A stretch of 64,000 bases of DNA from Daphnia carinata (Eukaryota > Arthropoda > Branchiopoda > Diplostraca > Daphniidae): assembly GCF_022539665.2 (NCBI RefSeq), contig NC_081338.1, forward strand, positions 2,720,679-2,784,678. The letters run 5' to 3'. The notes beneath the pieces were generated by a model. It made no database searches and was not told the DNA's origin. It was given only the letters and a program-made list of their open reading frames with translations. This document shows, piece after piece, positions 27,021 to 42,548 of the stretch. Both the position numbers and the translations under genes were made by a program. The first letter of the stretch is position 1. Each line of letters opens with the position of its first letter.

Positions 27021-30000
27021 TAATGCAGGTCATATATTCGCCAGAGTATCATTACAAGCGTAAATAGACATTCGCATTTGCAACTTTTATAGCGTGTCGA
27101 GCAACCGAAGGACCCCAGCGGGAACAAATGGAAAACCAGTTGACGAACGAATAAGTCCCGTAATAAATCATCGACTTTCTCTACACAACATGATGACATG
27201 GAACGTCCAAGACAGCTGGATTTTTTTTTTGTGAAAAACATTCTATCAAACACTCCCAATTCCAAGAATATCTCTGTGTGCTGGCCGGCCCATGAACCTC
27301 TACTTGGCCATTGCATAATTCGCTTGAAAAAAATACCGCTAAACGTTAAGATCGAAACAGTGAAATCAAAAATAGCTGTATAGCGATAACCCATTTCAAC
27401 TGGAGGTCCGTTTATGATCGTTCCACTGCAGCTAATAATGTTTCTCGTCCAAAAATATTCCACTAATGCATAATGCAATATTCAGAGCCGAGTAAACAGG
27501 ATTGACAACGTAGCAGCTTTTGTCGTTTTGACACAAATAATGTGCACAATTCTTAAGTAGGCTAATACACACGACTGCCTGCAGGCAATGGAAATAAATG
27601 AACCACTTTCCCTGTACTCTGTTACCCTCTGGTTTCGCTTCAAATTATCAGCCACGATTCGGTGACCGCACAACGACTCTTTGAATCTTCTACGACGGAG
27701 ACAAGGTATAACGATACGCAGCGCATTCTATTAGCCTAGGAAATTAGGACATCATCAAACATTATTTTTTTTCTAAAAATGGAGAATTAAAATTCTAAAA
27801 CTAAACAACAAAAAAAAAACGCAATGAGCTGTAATTACAATGCGAGGCCTCTCGCGTTTCGCTTTTGCCCAAGAAACCGGTGTTTATACGCTGCGTATAT
27901 TTCTAGCAAACATTTATATGTACGCACTGCCAAATTGGTGATGAGGAGAAAGTTAATGGACTTATAAGAGCTGGGCGCCAGCGCATTGTTGTTGTTGTTG
28001 CTGGTTTTCTACATTTCATAGAATTCTAGCAGGCCCATAAAATTAAGCGGAAAGTTTCTTGATTACACGAATAGTCCTGACGTAACGTGAACACAATTGC
28101 ATATGGATAAATCAAGGAGCATCTTAAATTCTCGTATATATTCTCGCTCAATGATCGCGTAGGTAGTCGATCAGACGGGGGAAAAAGAAAAGATGATTTG
28201 ATTTATATTGATGTTCCATCAGAACGAAGGACGAGATCTATTCTGTTTGACGAAACATGATGGTTGTCTCAAAAAGGCAATGAAAAAAAGGGGGTCGTTG
28301 ACGGTAAAGGTGCTTCGATGTTTTGTTTTGTTTTTTTTGGTTATATGACGTCTCACACAGAGTAACCAGTTGAGCAGGTTGGCGTTGAAAAGTGGATGGA
28401 AAGTTGGGCACTTGGCGACGGCCCCTCTTGTGTTTCATACGATTACTTTACGATGGCATCCACTAACGCTGCAGTGAATATTAATGTGACATCGATTTCT
28501 TTATTTCCCTCGAACAGGGCAGTGTATTATAGCCTACATACGAAAATATGATTAGCAAGTCTACAAGGGCAGGCAGTTCTCGTGTGATGCATCTTCGATT
28601 TTCAGTCCGTTGAAACACCAGCAGAGTTTGAACGGATCAAAACAATTTCAAACTTTACTGGCATTAACAGAATTTCAATTCTTTAAACAGGCTAGTTACG
28701 AAGCAAGAAGAAGAGGCGACAAATAACAAATGAAATGTAGGTCAGGGTAAGACCTATCCTGACCGTTGTGTATACCTGTACGCAGTTATAAATAGCATCC
28801 CCCTATAGTTTGGCTCCATACTGGACTGTTGGGGAACAGTTTGCTGTAGGTCAGGTGCTCGAGTTTAAAGTCGTAAAAAAAAAAAAAGAAGATTGTTATG
28901 ATGAGCATGCTGAGGCCCTTTTTTGGTGGGGTAGACTTCGTATTGTTATACTTACTATCAGTTATTGGTCACGGACGAGTTCTCACGTAAGCGCAAACAA
29001 TGGTAGATGCCCTAAAGAAACATCGCATATAGAAAGTGGTTTTGTAGGAATCTGTGCGAATGATTTTACAAGAAATTTGGGGACACATGCACTGCATAGT
29101 TTCTCATATGTTTTGATAAGAAAAATGTGTCCTGACAAAATCGACGGCAATTTGATATTGCATAACAAGTATTCGGAGTAAAAAAATAAAGTTTCAAAGC
29201 ATTTTATCCGTTTGTGTTTATCGAGAGACATTGTTTTCTCCCATAGTTGATTGATCCATAACAGACCATTAAAAGGACGGTGGCGACGTATTCACGCAAG
29301 GTAAACGACATGGAAAAGACAAAGATTCGATTGACTTTTAGCATAATGCCGGTTTATCAGAGGCAAATTAGATGACTCGACTGGTTGAACTGTTGACTTT
29401 CGACGGTAATTTCTGCGAAACGCCAATGTACCCTTCTATATGGGCTATATACCTATATAAGCTCATTGTCCTACAAAATACGTCCGAAAGTCGAAAGCCA
29501 GTTTTGCATATCAAATGCAGTCGCCCAACGTAATTCGGACGTTTTATAAGTGCGTGTAAATAAATCCACGTAATGAGAGAAAGTGGACTCTTTATGAGTT
29601 ATTTGAACAAATGTGTGTAGTCAAATTTCATTCACAGTGTAGTCAAGTGCCGTTAGAAGGCGTCTTATCACATCCCTCCCCCTCTTAAAAAAAAAAATAA
29701 CATAACACTTTTATATGCAAAAATAATGGACGTGTAGAGTCGACGAGGCCGATCCAATCTTTTTCTTTATGGCCCGTTGTACTTTCATTCGCATAAGACA
29801 AATTATTAGACTCGTCTCGAACCGCAATTCATGGGAAATTGGTTCCGTACGTGATGAGCAATTTCGAGGCGGAAAGAATCAACGGAGACGGCCATGTAAA
29901 AAGCCCTGCAATAATTCAAAGGCAATAAAAATAAAACGAAAATGAAGATGTTTTCAGGAAAATGGCAAACATTTGGCACGGGGGTACCAGTTTTTTTTTA

Positions 30001-33000
30001 AAGCGACCTAGACTAACGACGTCTGCCGCTTAATGTATGTAATTAAATATACGTGAAAGTTGTTGTCTTCCGTAACACACCCTACGAGATCCAAGTTAAG
30101 CTCTAGAAAGTCTTGATTCAATCCGCTTTTTAGACGAAAACCTCATCGTTATTTGCGGCTTTTGTAACAAGGTGTGGTCGTCTGGCAATTTCCTGGAAAA
30201 AAAAGGGGACACAAATTCTTTAGATTTTTTTTTGTTTTTTAACACGCGTTTGGGCTTAGTCCATAAAAAGCCAAGTTTTCGTCTCAAATATAGTACATAC
30301 ACTATTGAGTAGGCCAATGAGAAAATGGCCATCGGCTTCGTTTCAGAATCTCACGTCTGTTTGTTTAGGCTCAGCTGGAAGCGCTCGGAGATGATCATTC
30401 GGATCGATTTGTGGCTTTATTGAATCTCACCTACAATTCATTGCCCAATGAAACAGATATGCAAATTAGAGTTACCACCTATATAGGACACGAAGCTCTT
30501 TGATTTTCTATACGGTATCGATTGTTAGATTATCACGTTTCTCGAAGCGAAGCGACGTAAAAAAAAAAGAACCAGTCGTTACAAAAGAAAAAAAAAATGT
30601 GGTGCAATCGTGTTTCACACGATAGGATCAACACGAAATTAGCATTGCGATTTGTTGCGTGATTTTTCGGCACAATAAACCATAGGGCTAAATTGTTTTA
30701 AAACGAGGGCCAATAATGAATGCGTTTCTTGTGTGCAGAGAAACGCCCTCCTGTCGCTTCAGGCCGTTTTCGTTGTTTAAAAATACCATTCTAAAAAAAA
30801 AAAAGTTCACATTCATTAGTAACAATTTCAAAATGGAGGTGAAACCCACTTCCGAAAACTGTTATATCTGGCGCAGTGCGTACAATTCCACGAAAAAGAC
30901 AAATCCCTCTAAAAAAATATGGGATATCGCGATAGCATATATACCAGTTATATATCAATCTGTTTGTTTTGTTTTTTTTTGCCACCCAGAAGTTATGGAA
31001 ATTAAAAAAAAAAAAACCTTGTTGCAGCCATCGTCCATGACCTGTTTATACACCTTGTTACTGTGCGCGTCTGCGAGTTGTTTGACCTGCTTTTATAGAT
31101 CATTATGAAACCTCGGTACAGAGCCGTTCAATACCATCGGAGGCAATTGAACGAAAGGGATACAAAAACAAAGGTGGAACGTTAAATCAAATCTTGTCTG
31201 CAAAAAAATAACAAAAAAAAAAAACAAGCTAACTGAAACATAATCATCTCATTGATTTATAACCAGATGAAGGGGATGTTCGCATTCCGGATCGCTACCA
31301 AAAAGGGAGTTCTACATTAACCAATTGTGATTTCTAATTCCAAATTGCGTTCGAACAGTTTCGTCACGTTTATTCTTTTAATCTTGAATGAAAATCACAA
31401 ACCGAATCGGGTCAAACAGACACAGATTTTCGTTTGTCTTTTGTCCGCTTAGTTTCGCTGCTGTTCACGATTTTTGAAAAGCTATTGCTAATAACAAATG
31501 GACCCCCAACGAGACATTTGGACACCGCCATAGACGTTACATGACGTCTAGCGTTGCATCACTGCCAACCTACAGGGCGAAAACGATGTGCAATTTCGTA
31601 ACCGATGTGACACACCTTATTTGGGCATCGTAAAGTGAAAAAAGAAATAAGATGCCCACATCAGATAAGTTTGAAATCCTTGAGTTGAGCCAAGGCTTTT
31701 CCGCTAGTTTTTTTTTTTTTTCGGCGAAACATGCATGAAAAACATCTTTCAAATTCGATAGATCCACGACAAGCATGATGGTCCAACGAGGAGTGTCCCA
31801 TACTTTTAGCGAAATAGAACTGGAAGTCTAACGGCTGTGCACAATGGGTAAGAGACACAAGAATTCGCGACAACTTATCAGCATATGCAGCGCATAAATC
31901 GTTTGAACAACGTCGTCGAGGTCAGTTATAGAGGTTTGCTGCTCGTTTCAGCGCATCGTTACGCCACGGAAGACTTGATTTAGCACTCAAGTGGCTTAAT
32001 GCAGGTGGTGCTATTCATAAAAAAAAAAAAGAGGTAACAGACATGTTTTCTTTTTAAACGTGCCTTTAACGTCCCAGACATATGAGACTGGTATAAATTT
32101 CTATTTCCTAGAACTTAGCTATATCAGCCTAGCTTTTTGAATGGCGATGGAAAAGAATTGGCGATGTCTATCCAAAAAGCGCGACCACTAAAAAATGATG
32201 TGAAGAAAATATACGAGTATCAGGAGAGCCTGTAGACTAGCCTCAGGTATATTTTCGATTTCTAACACACACACACAAATTCTGCCGCATTTACCTTTCA
32301 AAAAAAAAAAAAAAAACTTCTCGTTGTGTGTGATGGACAGACGCCAAGCAGTTTCTCTCGCATTCCAGGAATCACCAAAGAAGAAAAATAAAATGGGCCA
32401 GCGGTTAATGGCTACCGTCCACATCGTTGTTCCTGACCAAGTTAGGGCGTATATTCTAAAAGCTTTTGTTTTCATCATAGTTAGTTCCTAATATTTCGCT
32501 GTTGGGAATGAGGCAATGCATTTGCAAATGATAAACCTACGCGTGCAATTTCGATGCGATTTGCCTACAGACATTGCGAATGTTTGCGTCCCTTCGAAAC
32601 ATCTTGAGATTCGTGATGATTAATGTTGGAAGGGAAACACAATGTGTCTATGTTTGCGTCTATGAACCTATTAAGGAAGACGAACTATGCGCACTTGTCT
32701 AGCCTCAAAGCATCTTCTGCTTTACTTAGACGACTGGGAGAGGGGGTGGGGGCTCGAAATAGAGAAGGCTGAGAAGACACTTGAAGTAGGAAAAAAAAAG
32801 GAGGCGCCCTTTTTATTTTCAGATGGTACATAGTTATAAAAGAAAAGTGCGTACGCAGTCTGAAGGAGTGGGACACTTGAGCCCCGTCTGTGAGATGACC
32901 GTTCACTTTCAAAATGAATTTTCAAAATAATTCAAAAGAAATCTATTTTATTTTGACCAAACATCGTTTTGACAATACCGGAAACTCACCTGCATAAATA

Positions 33001-36000
33001 TGCACGGCGGCAGACATGGATGGAATATTTTTTAATCGAACCCAAAGATTGGACGGCTTTGATAAATATGCGGTGAGACTATGTAAGCAATTCGACCCAT
33101 TTCCTGGTCACAGCCGGTTTAGCACACGAGCCACAAATAGAATACAATTAATTGATGTTTATTTGGTCGTAAAGGGCCGTTTGATTGAGGAAAAGGAAAT
33201 TACCCAATTCGCCGATAACGGTTCAATCAATCTAGCAGTAATTAAAACTGTGCGTTTTTGCTCTGTTACTTTCCCCTTCTATAAATACTGGATCGAACGT
33301 GAAGAAAAAGGGTCAAGTAATTTAATCGTTTAATTGCAACCTATAAATCTACGAGTCTTTCCACCAGACAAATGGTATTCCCTTCTGAAAAAATAAAAAA
33401 TAAGGGAACTCAAAATTGCGGGAAGAGTCGTGAATTCCTGTCGTACAGCGTGCCTTTTTGCTGAAACTTTGAAGAATAGAGGCAATTAAAAAACCATAAA
33501 AGGTTGATGGGGACGCACTGTACCTGAGTGAATGCTACCAAAGGCCAGTCTATCATCGACGATCTTTTGCTTTTCCTTAAAAAAAAAAAAACGTGTAATT
33601 TTTTTTTATGGACCTCTACTCTCAATGGACCAAGGCTAAGAACTGAAAGATGAGCTATGATGAGTTACACGTGAATAAAAAAAAACAAAATTTCACAAGG
33701 TCAGACGGAAACATGATACTGACATCGTCAACTATCACGCAGTCGATAAGGCTCCTACCCTTGACTCATTTCCGCATGAAGCGCATAGATGTGCGACTAG
33801 ACCCGGGAGGCCGCGCTTAAATGACGCCACACTTGGCCTTGTTGTTGCACCGTAAACTATAGAAATTGTATTCCAACGCTAATGTTATTATCCTATGTAA
33901 ATGGGCGAAGAATATAAATAATAAAAAACGCTAACGGTTCGTGTCTCCATTGAAGCGCAGCACTACAACCGAAATTTGTATATTCTACTGTTTGGCGAGT
34001 AGGTGAGGGGAACTTGTTTCACGTCGTCAGTACACGGGATCAAAATTAGAAATCGGATTCTCAGAAACGGCCTATCTCTTCTCTTGTCTTTCGTGCGATG
34101 GTTGTACGAATTTCTTTTTTTTTTTAAACAGCGTTCTAATCATTTTTTACTATTCGCAGAAGCACGTCCCGTCTATAGGCATCAAGGGAAAGAAAATAAG
34201 CAATCGAATGGTGTTGCCTTGGCAACTGTGCCATTCGACAAAAACGTTTTGATTAGCATATGCAGTATATGAAACAAGAATAGACAAGTCAGACCATACA
34301 GACAGCCAACGAGTGTAACTGTGTGTGTAACTCCTAGCGAAGAAAGTTGTCGCTAACTTGTTAAAATGCCGTGGCACCAGCTGGCTCCTTAAACTCGTTG
34401 GCGGCCAATCGTCCACGTCATTTATTTTCCGAAAGATCGAAAGGCTTTAAAAGAAAAAGAAAAAAAAGGACTCCCCCTTATTTTCGACAATTGAGACATT
34501 GGATAGAGTTGAAATGAAGCCATTTATCATTGGCAATCGAACCCGCATCTCTAAAGTTAACAGTTTGATTTCGGTCCCGTTGTTCCCCGAATTGGTTCCC
34601 GTTCATTTTTCGGAATTTTATTTATTTATTTATTTTTTTTATTATTATTCAAATGGGTCGTTTAACGTGTGCGTTACCCACTTGCGCGTGGTATTGCGCA
34701 TTTATAGTTAAACAAGCAAGTTTGCCGTGTATTCATTTGAGTTCCAAGGCAATAATTTAGCAAGAGTTACACAACTAAAACACGACCGCAACAATGAAAA
34801 TAATGGGTAGGAGTATCCTCTCGTAAATCAAGCGAAAAAAAAATTCTTGAATGAGCTTTTGCTACGGTGCTGTGTTGATTTAAGCCGAAAGGAAGGCACT
34901 GCAAACATGGCCATTTTTCTACGGTCGTCTGTTGTTGAGCGGTTCTATTGTGCGATCCGTACTTGGCCTCGTTCTGAAACGGTCGGAAATAATTTTCGAG
35001 TTTTTATTTCCTAGAAATTCGCCTTCACTTCCATATTGCGCCATATTGATGCAAGGCTGCCAAAACCTGTCCTGTCTCCATATAAATTTTTTTTTTTAAC
35101 TTATTGTTAGCAAATTTTCGAGTCCCTACATTTAAACATTCCCAACAGTCGAGTCCTCTGTCAATAGAAATATTTTTTTTTTTAATGAGGCCAAGACTTA
35201 AAGAAAAAAAAACATATATAGGCACGATACGAAAAAGTCTAGGATTTCAAATGCCGTTATGTTTTTTTTATGATATCTCCTAGCATCTCGATGCAATCGT
35301 GAGCGTTTGTAGGCGTCAATTTGATTTCCAGCTGGCAATTCTTTCATTTTCTACTTCCTAGAAATGTGTTTTGATTTCCGTTGAGATTCAATTACGAACC
35401 TATGCAAATACAAAGGAAAGAAAGTTGTCATTCAAGCGCTATGCGAGATGGACGTGTGTATTTACCGAGATGCAAAAAACCAACAAAATGCGCCGCTTTC
35501 GGCTGTATTCACATGCGTCCTTCGATCAGAAGAGAATCGAAAGAGAGAGGATGTTATGCACGCCATGAGGAGGGTACACGTTTGTAGAAAAAAAAAAAGG
35601 AGCCAAAGACGCTGCGTGTAACACTTCCTGAGCAATTGCGGTCGTGACACACAGTGTAGATAGTATAAAACTAACGGTATAGGAAAGAAACAAAAAATAT
35701 TTCGGCTGCGCAACGAGTATAGGACAACAGCAACAGAAACAAAAAAAAAGAGTGCGGAAAAGATTTAAAAAAAAAAAAAAGAGGGGGAGGGAAATGAGCC
35801 TAAAAAAAAGGACACGACAATAGACGAGACACGCTCACGCAGAAAACCGACACAATGAAGACGAAAAAAAAAATTTTAGCGGCTCAGAAATGGAAAGTTT
35901 CGGAGGAAATGAGCGTGCGCAATGCGGCCTTGACATTTCCTGTACGAAACGCAATATTATTAAATGAACAGACACACAGAAAAAAGCAAAAAAAAAACAA

Positions 36001-36146
36001 CAACAAGGGTTTCCGAGTGAAAAGAGAAGAAATGAAAACAATGGCATCGGTAAATCTCAGGCCCCGAAATGAATGAAAACCAGAAAACGCGGTTTATAAT
36101 TTCGTCGATGCGGTCGTTTTCACTGTCACCGATTCGCAGTGGATCG

Positions 36147-36150
<4 letters not shown>
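27021..36150. other. Gene desert, left part
   Basis: No exon chain or RNA gene recognised. Open frames such as 28810-29181, 30716-31108 and 33016-33333 lack domains. Homopolymer A/T runs of 9-14 appear every few hundred bases. Could be introns of a large gene, intergenic DNA or regulatory DNA. Confidence 0.6.

Positions 36151-36183
<33 letters not shown>
36151..36183. repeat. Poly(dA) tract of 33
   Basis: Thirty-three uninterrupted A on the plus strand, one of the two longest homopolymers in the window. I see no retroposed gene or target-site duplication next to it, so it is not obviously a retroposon tail. Confidence 0.95.
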
Positions 36184-36186
<3 letters not shown>

Positions 36187-37351
36187 ATGTCACCGTTGCT
36201 TGACGTCGTGGCTTGAAAAAAAAAACGAAAGCGAGAACACGCAATAGCAGGTGTAATCCGCAAAAATGTGCGTGTACCGTTATAGGACTGTCAACCTGAT
36301 TTCGAAGCCCAACGGCCATCTGCTTCATTTCACATTGGCAATTGTTAACATTGAAAAACAAAAAAAAAAAAAAACGAGAGTTGATGGCAATGTCGCAATC
36401 TGGAGTGATGTTACAACATTCAAAACAACAAGAATTTTTTTTTTTTAAATCAAAGAGCACGCAGAGAAAATAAATACAGCGCACAAAAAATGGCAGGCTT
36501 GACTTGTTTGAATTCATACAAAAGCGCCGTTAGCGTGTTGCTCGAAACTAGGTCGGCAGTTTCACTTGATGGCAACTGGACTGTGATAAGGCGGATTCGG
36601 TCTACTCCGTTTTTGTGTCTGCACACTTGTTCCTTTTCTTGTTGTTCCTTTTTTCTTTTTTTTTTTTTGTCATATTGCAAAGTGTCCTTTTATGTCTCAA
36701 CTCTCTCACGCTGGAGAACTCATTTCCTTTCGGAGTTCTTATTCTTTACTTTTTCCGAGGAAATACTACTGAAACAAAAATCTGAAAAAGTGAAAACACT
36801 AAAACACCGACGAATATACACTTCGATGGCAGTCATTGGTCGACATATTGGGTCAATTGTCAATCCATTCTTTTGGAACATGTCCGATGACAGCGGTACG
36901 CATCCTTTTGTATAGCCTCATTGTATTTGCATTTTCCTAGACAGCCATTTTTATTGATTAATTTTTTTTCTATGCAAGTATATGGCCGTCATCCTCTTGG
37001 AATTCCAATCGAAACACGACGGCGAAATAAAACCGGACGTTTTGTCGGTTAAAAAACAAAGTGCAACGGCGGGATTTTTCCAAGGCAAGAATTCAAACGG
37101 AAATTCCCAATTTCAGTTGATTGAACGAATTGGACAGAAACAAACAAAGAGGCAGTATCAATGAGTCAACAGAAAAAGTGGGGGGGGGGGGGGATTTTTT
37201 TTATTAGTCCCGAAGAAACAAGAAACAAAAGCGGGAAAAGCACAGGCAAAAATACAAGAAAACTAGAAATGGATTTTTTTATAATGCGGCGCATTAGATT
37301 CCATCGTTCATCAACTTTCACTCTACAGCAGTTATTCAGTTCTAGGAACTG

Positions 37352-37371
37352 TATATATATATATATATATA
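37352..37371. repeat. (TA)10 microsatellite
   Basis: Perfect dinucleotide tract on both strands, flanked by ACTG and ACATG. It lies in non-coding DNA. Confidence 0.9.
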
Positions 37372-40300
37372 CATGTCATGTAGAGAGCATAGTAACACGT
37401 TTCCCTTTTTTTTTCTTTTTTTTTTTTTTTTTTAAATATGACACGTTCCCATCAAGGAGTGCTTCAAGCAACAACATAAAATGATGCAACAAATCCTGCA
37501 AACTATGCAAAGCGCTTCCTTGTAGGGGTTGATTGATCAAGCCCCAAAACTCGTTTTTATATTCGGCTGCACCTACTCAGGTGTATATTATATGCACCTT
37601 ACGTTATACCAATTGTTGCTAACACCCACGGGGCGCATCTTATCGCGCTGGTGCCATCGCGTGCCCCCCCCCCTCCTCAAACGAAAAGCGAAAATCTGCC
37701 GATCCGATGCAAAACGTCACATTATTTTTTTTTTTTTTTCGCTTCAAAGTTTATGAAAGCCCCAACGACTAACGCGTGCACATCGAAGATCCACAGACCA
37801 CACGAGCCATCGTCAGATGCACACAGCCCGCAAGGTTGAATCCGTCAGGATTTCTGTTTTTGTTTTCGCTTGAGAATCCGCGCCCGCCAATCATCTACGG
37901 TCGTGATTGTGCTTGCGCGTGTTTCTCTGGCTGACTTTTTGTGTGTATTTATTTTTTTTATAAAAAAAGAAAAAGAAAATCTCCCTTGTTCCAGGAATCG
38001 TCTTGTGCTTGATTGACGTGCGCACTCAAACGCCAAGAGGTCTTGTTGGGTTAATTTCGTTTTTTCTTTTTTTTTTGCTGTTGTTTTCAGGTATCTGTGT
38101 ACATCTATTCGTGTTTGTCTTTTTTTTTTTTTTTTGTTTGGGTTTGTTTGGCCTCGAGAGTTCCGTTTCTTCTTCGGAACAAGGCCACCGGTATACGCAC
38201 GAAAACGTTTCAAATGGAAAAAAAAAAGCTCAATAAAGAATTAGCGTACGGCAACTGAGTCAAAGGACGATTGCGTCTTGTGTCGACAACAGCCAACATG
38301 GTGGTACGATAGAGAAAAAAGGCGGACAGTTGATAGTCCCCGAAAATTGGTATGTGTGTTTTTGTGTGTGTGTTAAATATATACTTGTCATATCAGTTGT
38401 TTTCGTAGTCTGACCTAGAACCCTCTTCTTTTCGTAACGGCGTTTATTTATACGTCGAAATCAAACGATTTTGAATTTGAATTTGCACCACTTATGAACA
38501 ATGGATTTGACTCTTTGGCAATTGATGGCCAATGTTCTTGTCGTAACTAGCCTTTCTTTTATAGGCCTTAGCATGATGTCATGGCGAATGGGCACACTGC
38601 ATTATTTTTATAAGGTCTAAGGTCACGTAATCGACGCGAAAAAAATAATGGGGGAATTACATTAAAGCTATAGGGATATGACGATTTCATCAAATTCAAA
38701 TGTAAAAAAAAAAAAACCTTCAATCTTTCACGTGCAAAAAATATACCAAGGTTGCAACGTACTTGCTATGTGGGTAATCGATGGTATATAACGAAAGGCG
38801 TGTTATACATTTTTTTGTTGTTGTTGCCATTGAACCGTGCTCAATTAATTTTCGATACGTCTGCAAAATGCAATTTAATTGCGACTACGTGAGGAGTGAA
38901 AGGTTAGATACTTTTGAATTGTCTTCACTTGCTCGATGATCAGTTTCAATACGCCGATGCCGAAAACAATCAGGAAAAGGTTGTGTCGATTACGCGTCGG
39001 AGTTCGTCTGATCACGTCACGTTCACCGCGGGATAACACGCGTCCTTGTCAACATGTAAACACGGAATAAGATTAGAGAGTCTTGCACGCGGGCAGTTAG
39101 ACCTGTCCCTGAATCAATGTCGATAGCTCGAGCAAAAATAAACGTCCGGTTTAATTGTAATTTGTTTGTCCCCTTAACGTTATACTAATTACATAATGAG
39201 GGGGAAGGGCGTGAATCGTGAGCTCGTTGCACAATAAAACGCGAGGAAAGAAACATGTCATTAACGTCCGACACGGACAGCCAAATGTCCTGTTTTGATT
39301 CGGCAATCGCATTACATTAAGATTTCCCCCTTTGGTCTTCTTCGTGTGTATTCGCTGCAAATCGTACGGTCCTGTTAATTATTCAAAACGAAGTTTATAT
39401 CTTCTCTCTCCTGGGGCGGTCGTTTCAAAACTCCCACTTTTAAGCGTTTAATGCGAATAGAAACGACAAGAAAGGGAATAAACTATAAGATGCGTCAAGC
39501 GCAAATCGTCCTAATCTTGTTTTAGCTCTATAATTAACAACAACAAAAAATGATAAAAACAAAAGCAAAAAATGGGGGGGGGGTGCACTTCTGCATATTT
39601 AGTTGAGATGGTTTTTCAGAGAAAAAGTGAAAGCAAATCAGTGCTAAAACGCAATATAATTGCGTTATACCATCTGGCCGAAGCGCGGCGATGATGGACA
39701 ACGAAGATGAGAAATTCCTGGAACGAGTCTAATCGCGTCGGAATCGCGCTAATGGACGGTTCTTGTATACTACGCGCATCTTTATAGAAGGGCGGCAAAC
39801 CTGGAACAAAAAAAAAATGCGAACGAGCCTTGCAGCTATTTGAGTATACATTCCGTTAGTGTTAGATCGAATACATCGATAGACTAAGATGTTGATGTAG
39901 GTCAGACGCTAGCAGTCATCAATTTGAAAGAAAAACAACAGCGATGGGCAGGTTATTGAAGATTGTCCTATCGCTTTATCCGGTTATTGCTGCCTCTCCA
40001 GAGCTCTTTGATTTTTATATACCTGTTTCTCCGAAGCTTTATTTCTATCCGTTTACATGAATGAACGAGCTAAAAGCCTCGATTAATTCCACAATCTCAA
40101 CGGGCTGATGTATAGGCCTTGTATTAGTATGGCCGAATTTTAACTATCGTTCGTTGTACTGATATTTTCTCGATTGAAAGCGACAGCCGATCGTGTTGCC
40201 GCGTCGTTAAACATTAGACTTGAACGCAGCAGCACATTTAGCCGTAAGCACTTGTTAATTTTTCTTTTTTTTTTTTTTTTTTTTGTATCTATTTTTGTTG

Positions 40301-42517
40301 TTTCACCATCGTGTCGCGTGATATGGAATGGAAAGTGGCTATTCAAGATTTTCCTTGGCGTGCTACGTGATTGGCGGCAGGTAGTTAACGCCAACCACAG
40401 CAGGTCTATTGCAGTTGGAGGCGTCCCAAGGAACGGGAAATCAATGGGGGGGGAGGGTTGATGGAACTCGATTCTTCTATCGACGTCCTATTTCATGATC
40501 TTTCCTATTCTTTAACGGAGATGGCAATGTTGTGGGCAAGATGAATGATTCGCTCCTTTTATTTCTTCTTCTTTCGGATTGACAGAAATTGTCCATTTTA
40601 ATGGCCGTGTAATGGCATAACTTGAAAAGAAAAAAAACAAACAAGAAGGGAGAGAACCAATGAATGTAGCGTCTCTTTTTCGGCTTCTGTTTGTGCGCGT
40701 GTAATATGCAAATATTTCTCATGTCATCAAAAGATCCAAAAACGGGTGCACACACACAGGCGCGGCGCTTAAAGTTTTCACTTCGTTGATTATCCAAGAA
40801 ATTATTGACGTTTTCTGATTTTTGGAATGGTTTTTCCTGCGTTTCGTTCCCTGCTCTCGTTGACAAACAAACTATAGAAGAACTCTCTCCCAATATTCGT
40901 GAACAATAATTTCTTATATCTTTATTACGCAAAACGTGCTAAAAGCCCCTCAGTATTTTTTTTTTTTTTTAAGCATTCGTAAGTGAATGTGCTTCGTGCT
41001 CATTCGCGTTATTCCCTTCAGTTTTGCATCTGGTTTGTGATTCATTTTTGCTGATTTCCTTTGCAGGCGGTGTTGGCAACAGATTTGCAATTGGTTCGCA
41101 GCTTTTCTCATTGGTCGGCATCAAATCAAAAATTCGACAGCTCCATGTTTTCCATCGCAGTTCTTTCAACCAGTTTCAGGGATTAATCAAATCATTCTTG
41201 AAGGGCTAGCTCTTTAAAGAGAAAAATAATCTCTAAATATTCGGATTTCTTCCAACTCTCAGGGTCGACGTTGCCAATGATGAAAATGCGCAGGTGATTA
41301 ACAGTTTTCCAAAAATTAAGTTTCATTCTTTAAGAACCCAATTATAGATCGGCACGTAAGCCAAATGTATATCCAAAGCAGCAGCAGCAATTGACCAACA
41401 CCTATATACGCCAAATATTTCTATTCCAGTTTACCTTGTCATATTTTTGTTTGAATTATTATGAACGATTGAGCAATCATCTCATTAGTTTTTCGGATAT
41501 TAATAAGACGGGAAGTGGTTCGTTTAAGGCTTCATTTAGCCAGAACGCATGTGTCAATCATTTTTGTAAAGCACAAAGAATATGAATATTGAAAATGTAC
41601 AGTTTTGCCTTGGAAAACAAACAAAAAAAAGCAACTGGCTACCTTGAAAGATCCGGAATAATGTTCCACGTACCGAGTGTGCTATATTATTAGCAATATT
41701 CTATGCAAATAAGCTCGTTTTTTTTTTAATTACTTCCACGGAACGTGCAATTTCAATCAAAGCTGCACGCGTTTGCGAGGCTAAATAATGATTGCAAAAG
41801 CAAAAAAAAAAAGAGATGATGGGCTCTTCAAGATCCATCAGTCAACGCGGAGGAGAAAAAAAAAACCAACATTGTCCTTCAAGAAATGGCGGGTTCCATG
41901 GAACCGTTGGCTCATGTTAGATCGTGACCTCGGCAACGTAACGGGAAAACATTGTGTACGATTTGGTGCGAGCTATCTAATCAATCTACGTACCCGTTCA
42001 TGCTTATTAAGTTATGCATTCCGAACTCGTATACAGTGGCAGTTCGGCAAGAGGAAACTCAAGGATGTAGTGGTGATGGGCTTTAATTGGAAAATTAACT
42101 CAATGCCACTACCATATCGATATGGTGTAGATACTAATCAATTGAAACGCTTCGTCAGTGCTACATTCCAAGTAGTGATGACTGGCTAAAAAAAAAAATA
42201 AATAAATAAATAAATACAACAAACTCAGAAATGCAAGCGGAAATGCCTCGCCTTTTATTTTTGGCTCATTCTGTACAAACACAATGACGCGCATTTGAAT
42301 ATTCTTTATTTGGGATGAACGCATAAAGCGGGATAACTAGTGGGAAAGTATATAGCTATTTCGCTCTGGGAGTACAGAGTTCTAAAGGATGCCCTTTACG
42401 GAAGCGTTAAATGTGTGGAATTAAAACGAGAAAATTTCGAAAGATCTCGTCGAGTTTTGAACTTATCGTGGAACTGTTTGGCATGGCACTTTCTTCTTCT
42501 TTCGCATTTGCATTGTC

Positions 42518-42548
<31 letters not shown>

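Noticed and set aside
27017-27478. 153-codon minus-strand frame beyond the tRNA
   Set aside because: No recognised domain; cysteines and hydrophobics arise from AT-rich sequence, and there is no promoter or splice evidence.
33016-33333. 105-codon plus-strand frame
   Set aside because: No recognised domain and no conserved neighbours; single frame in AT-rich DNA.
34499-34600. tRNA-like B-box match (GGGTTCGATTGCC on the minus strand)
   Set aside because: No matching acceptor, D or anticodon arm around it.
36151-36183. Long poly(A) as a retroposon tail
   Set aside because: No retroposed gene, endonuclease site or target-site duplication could be seen beside it.
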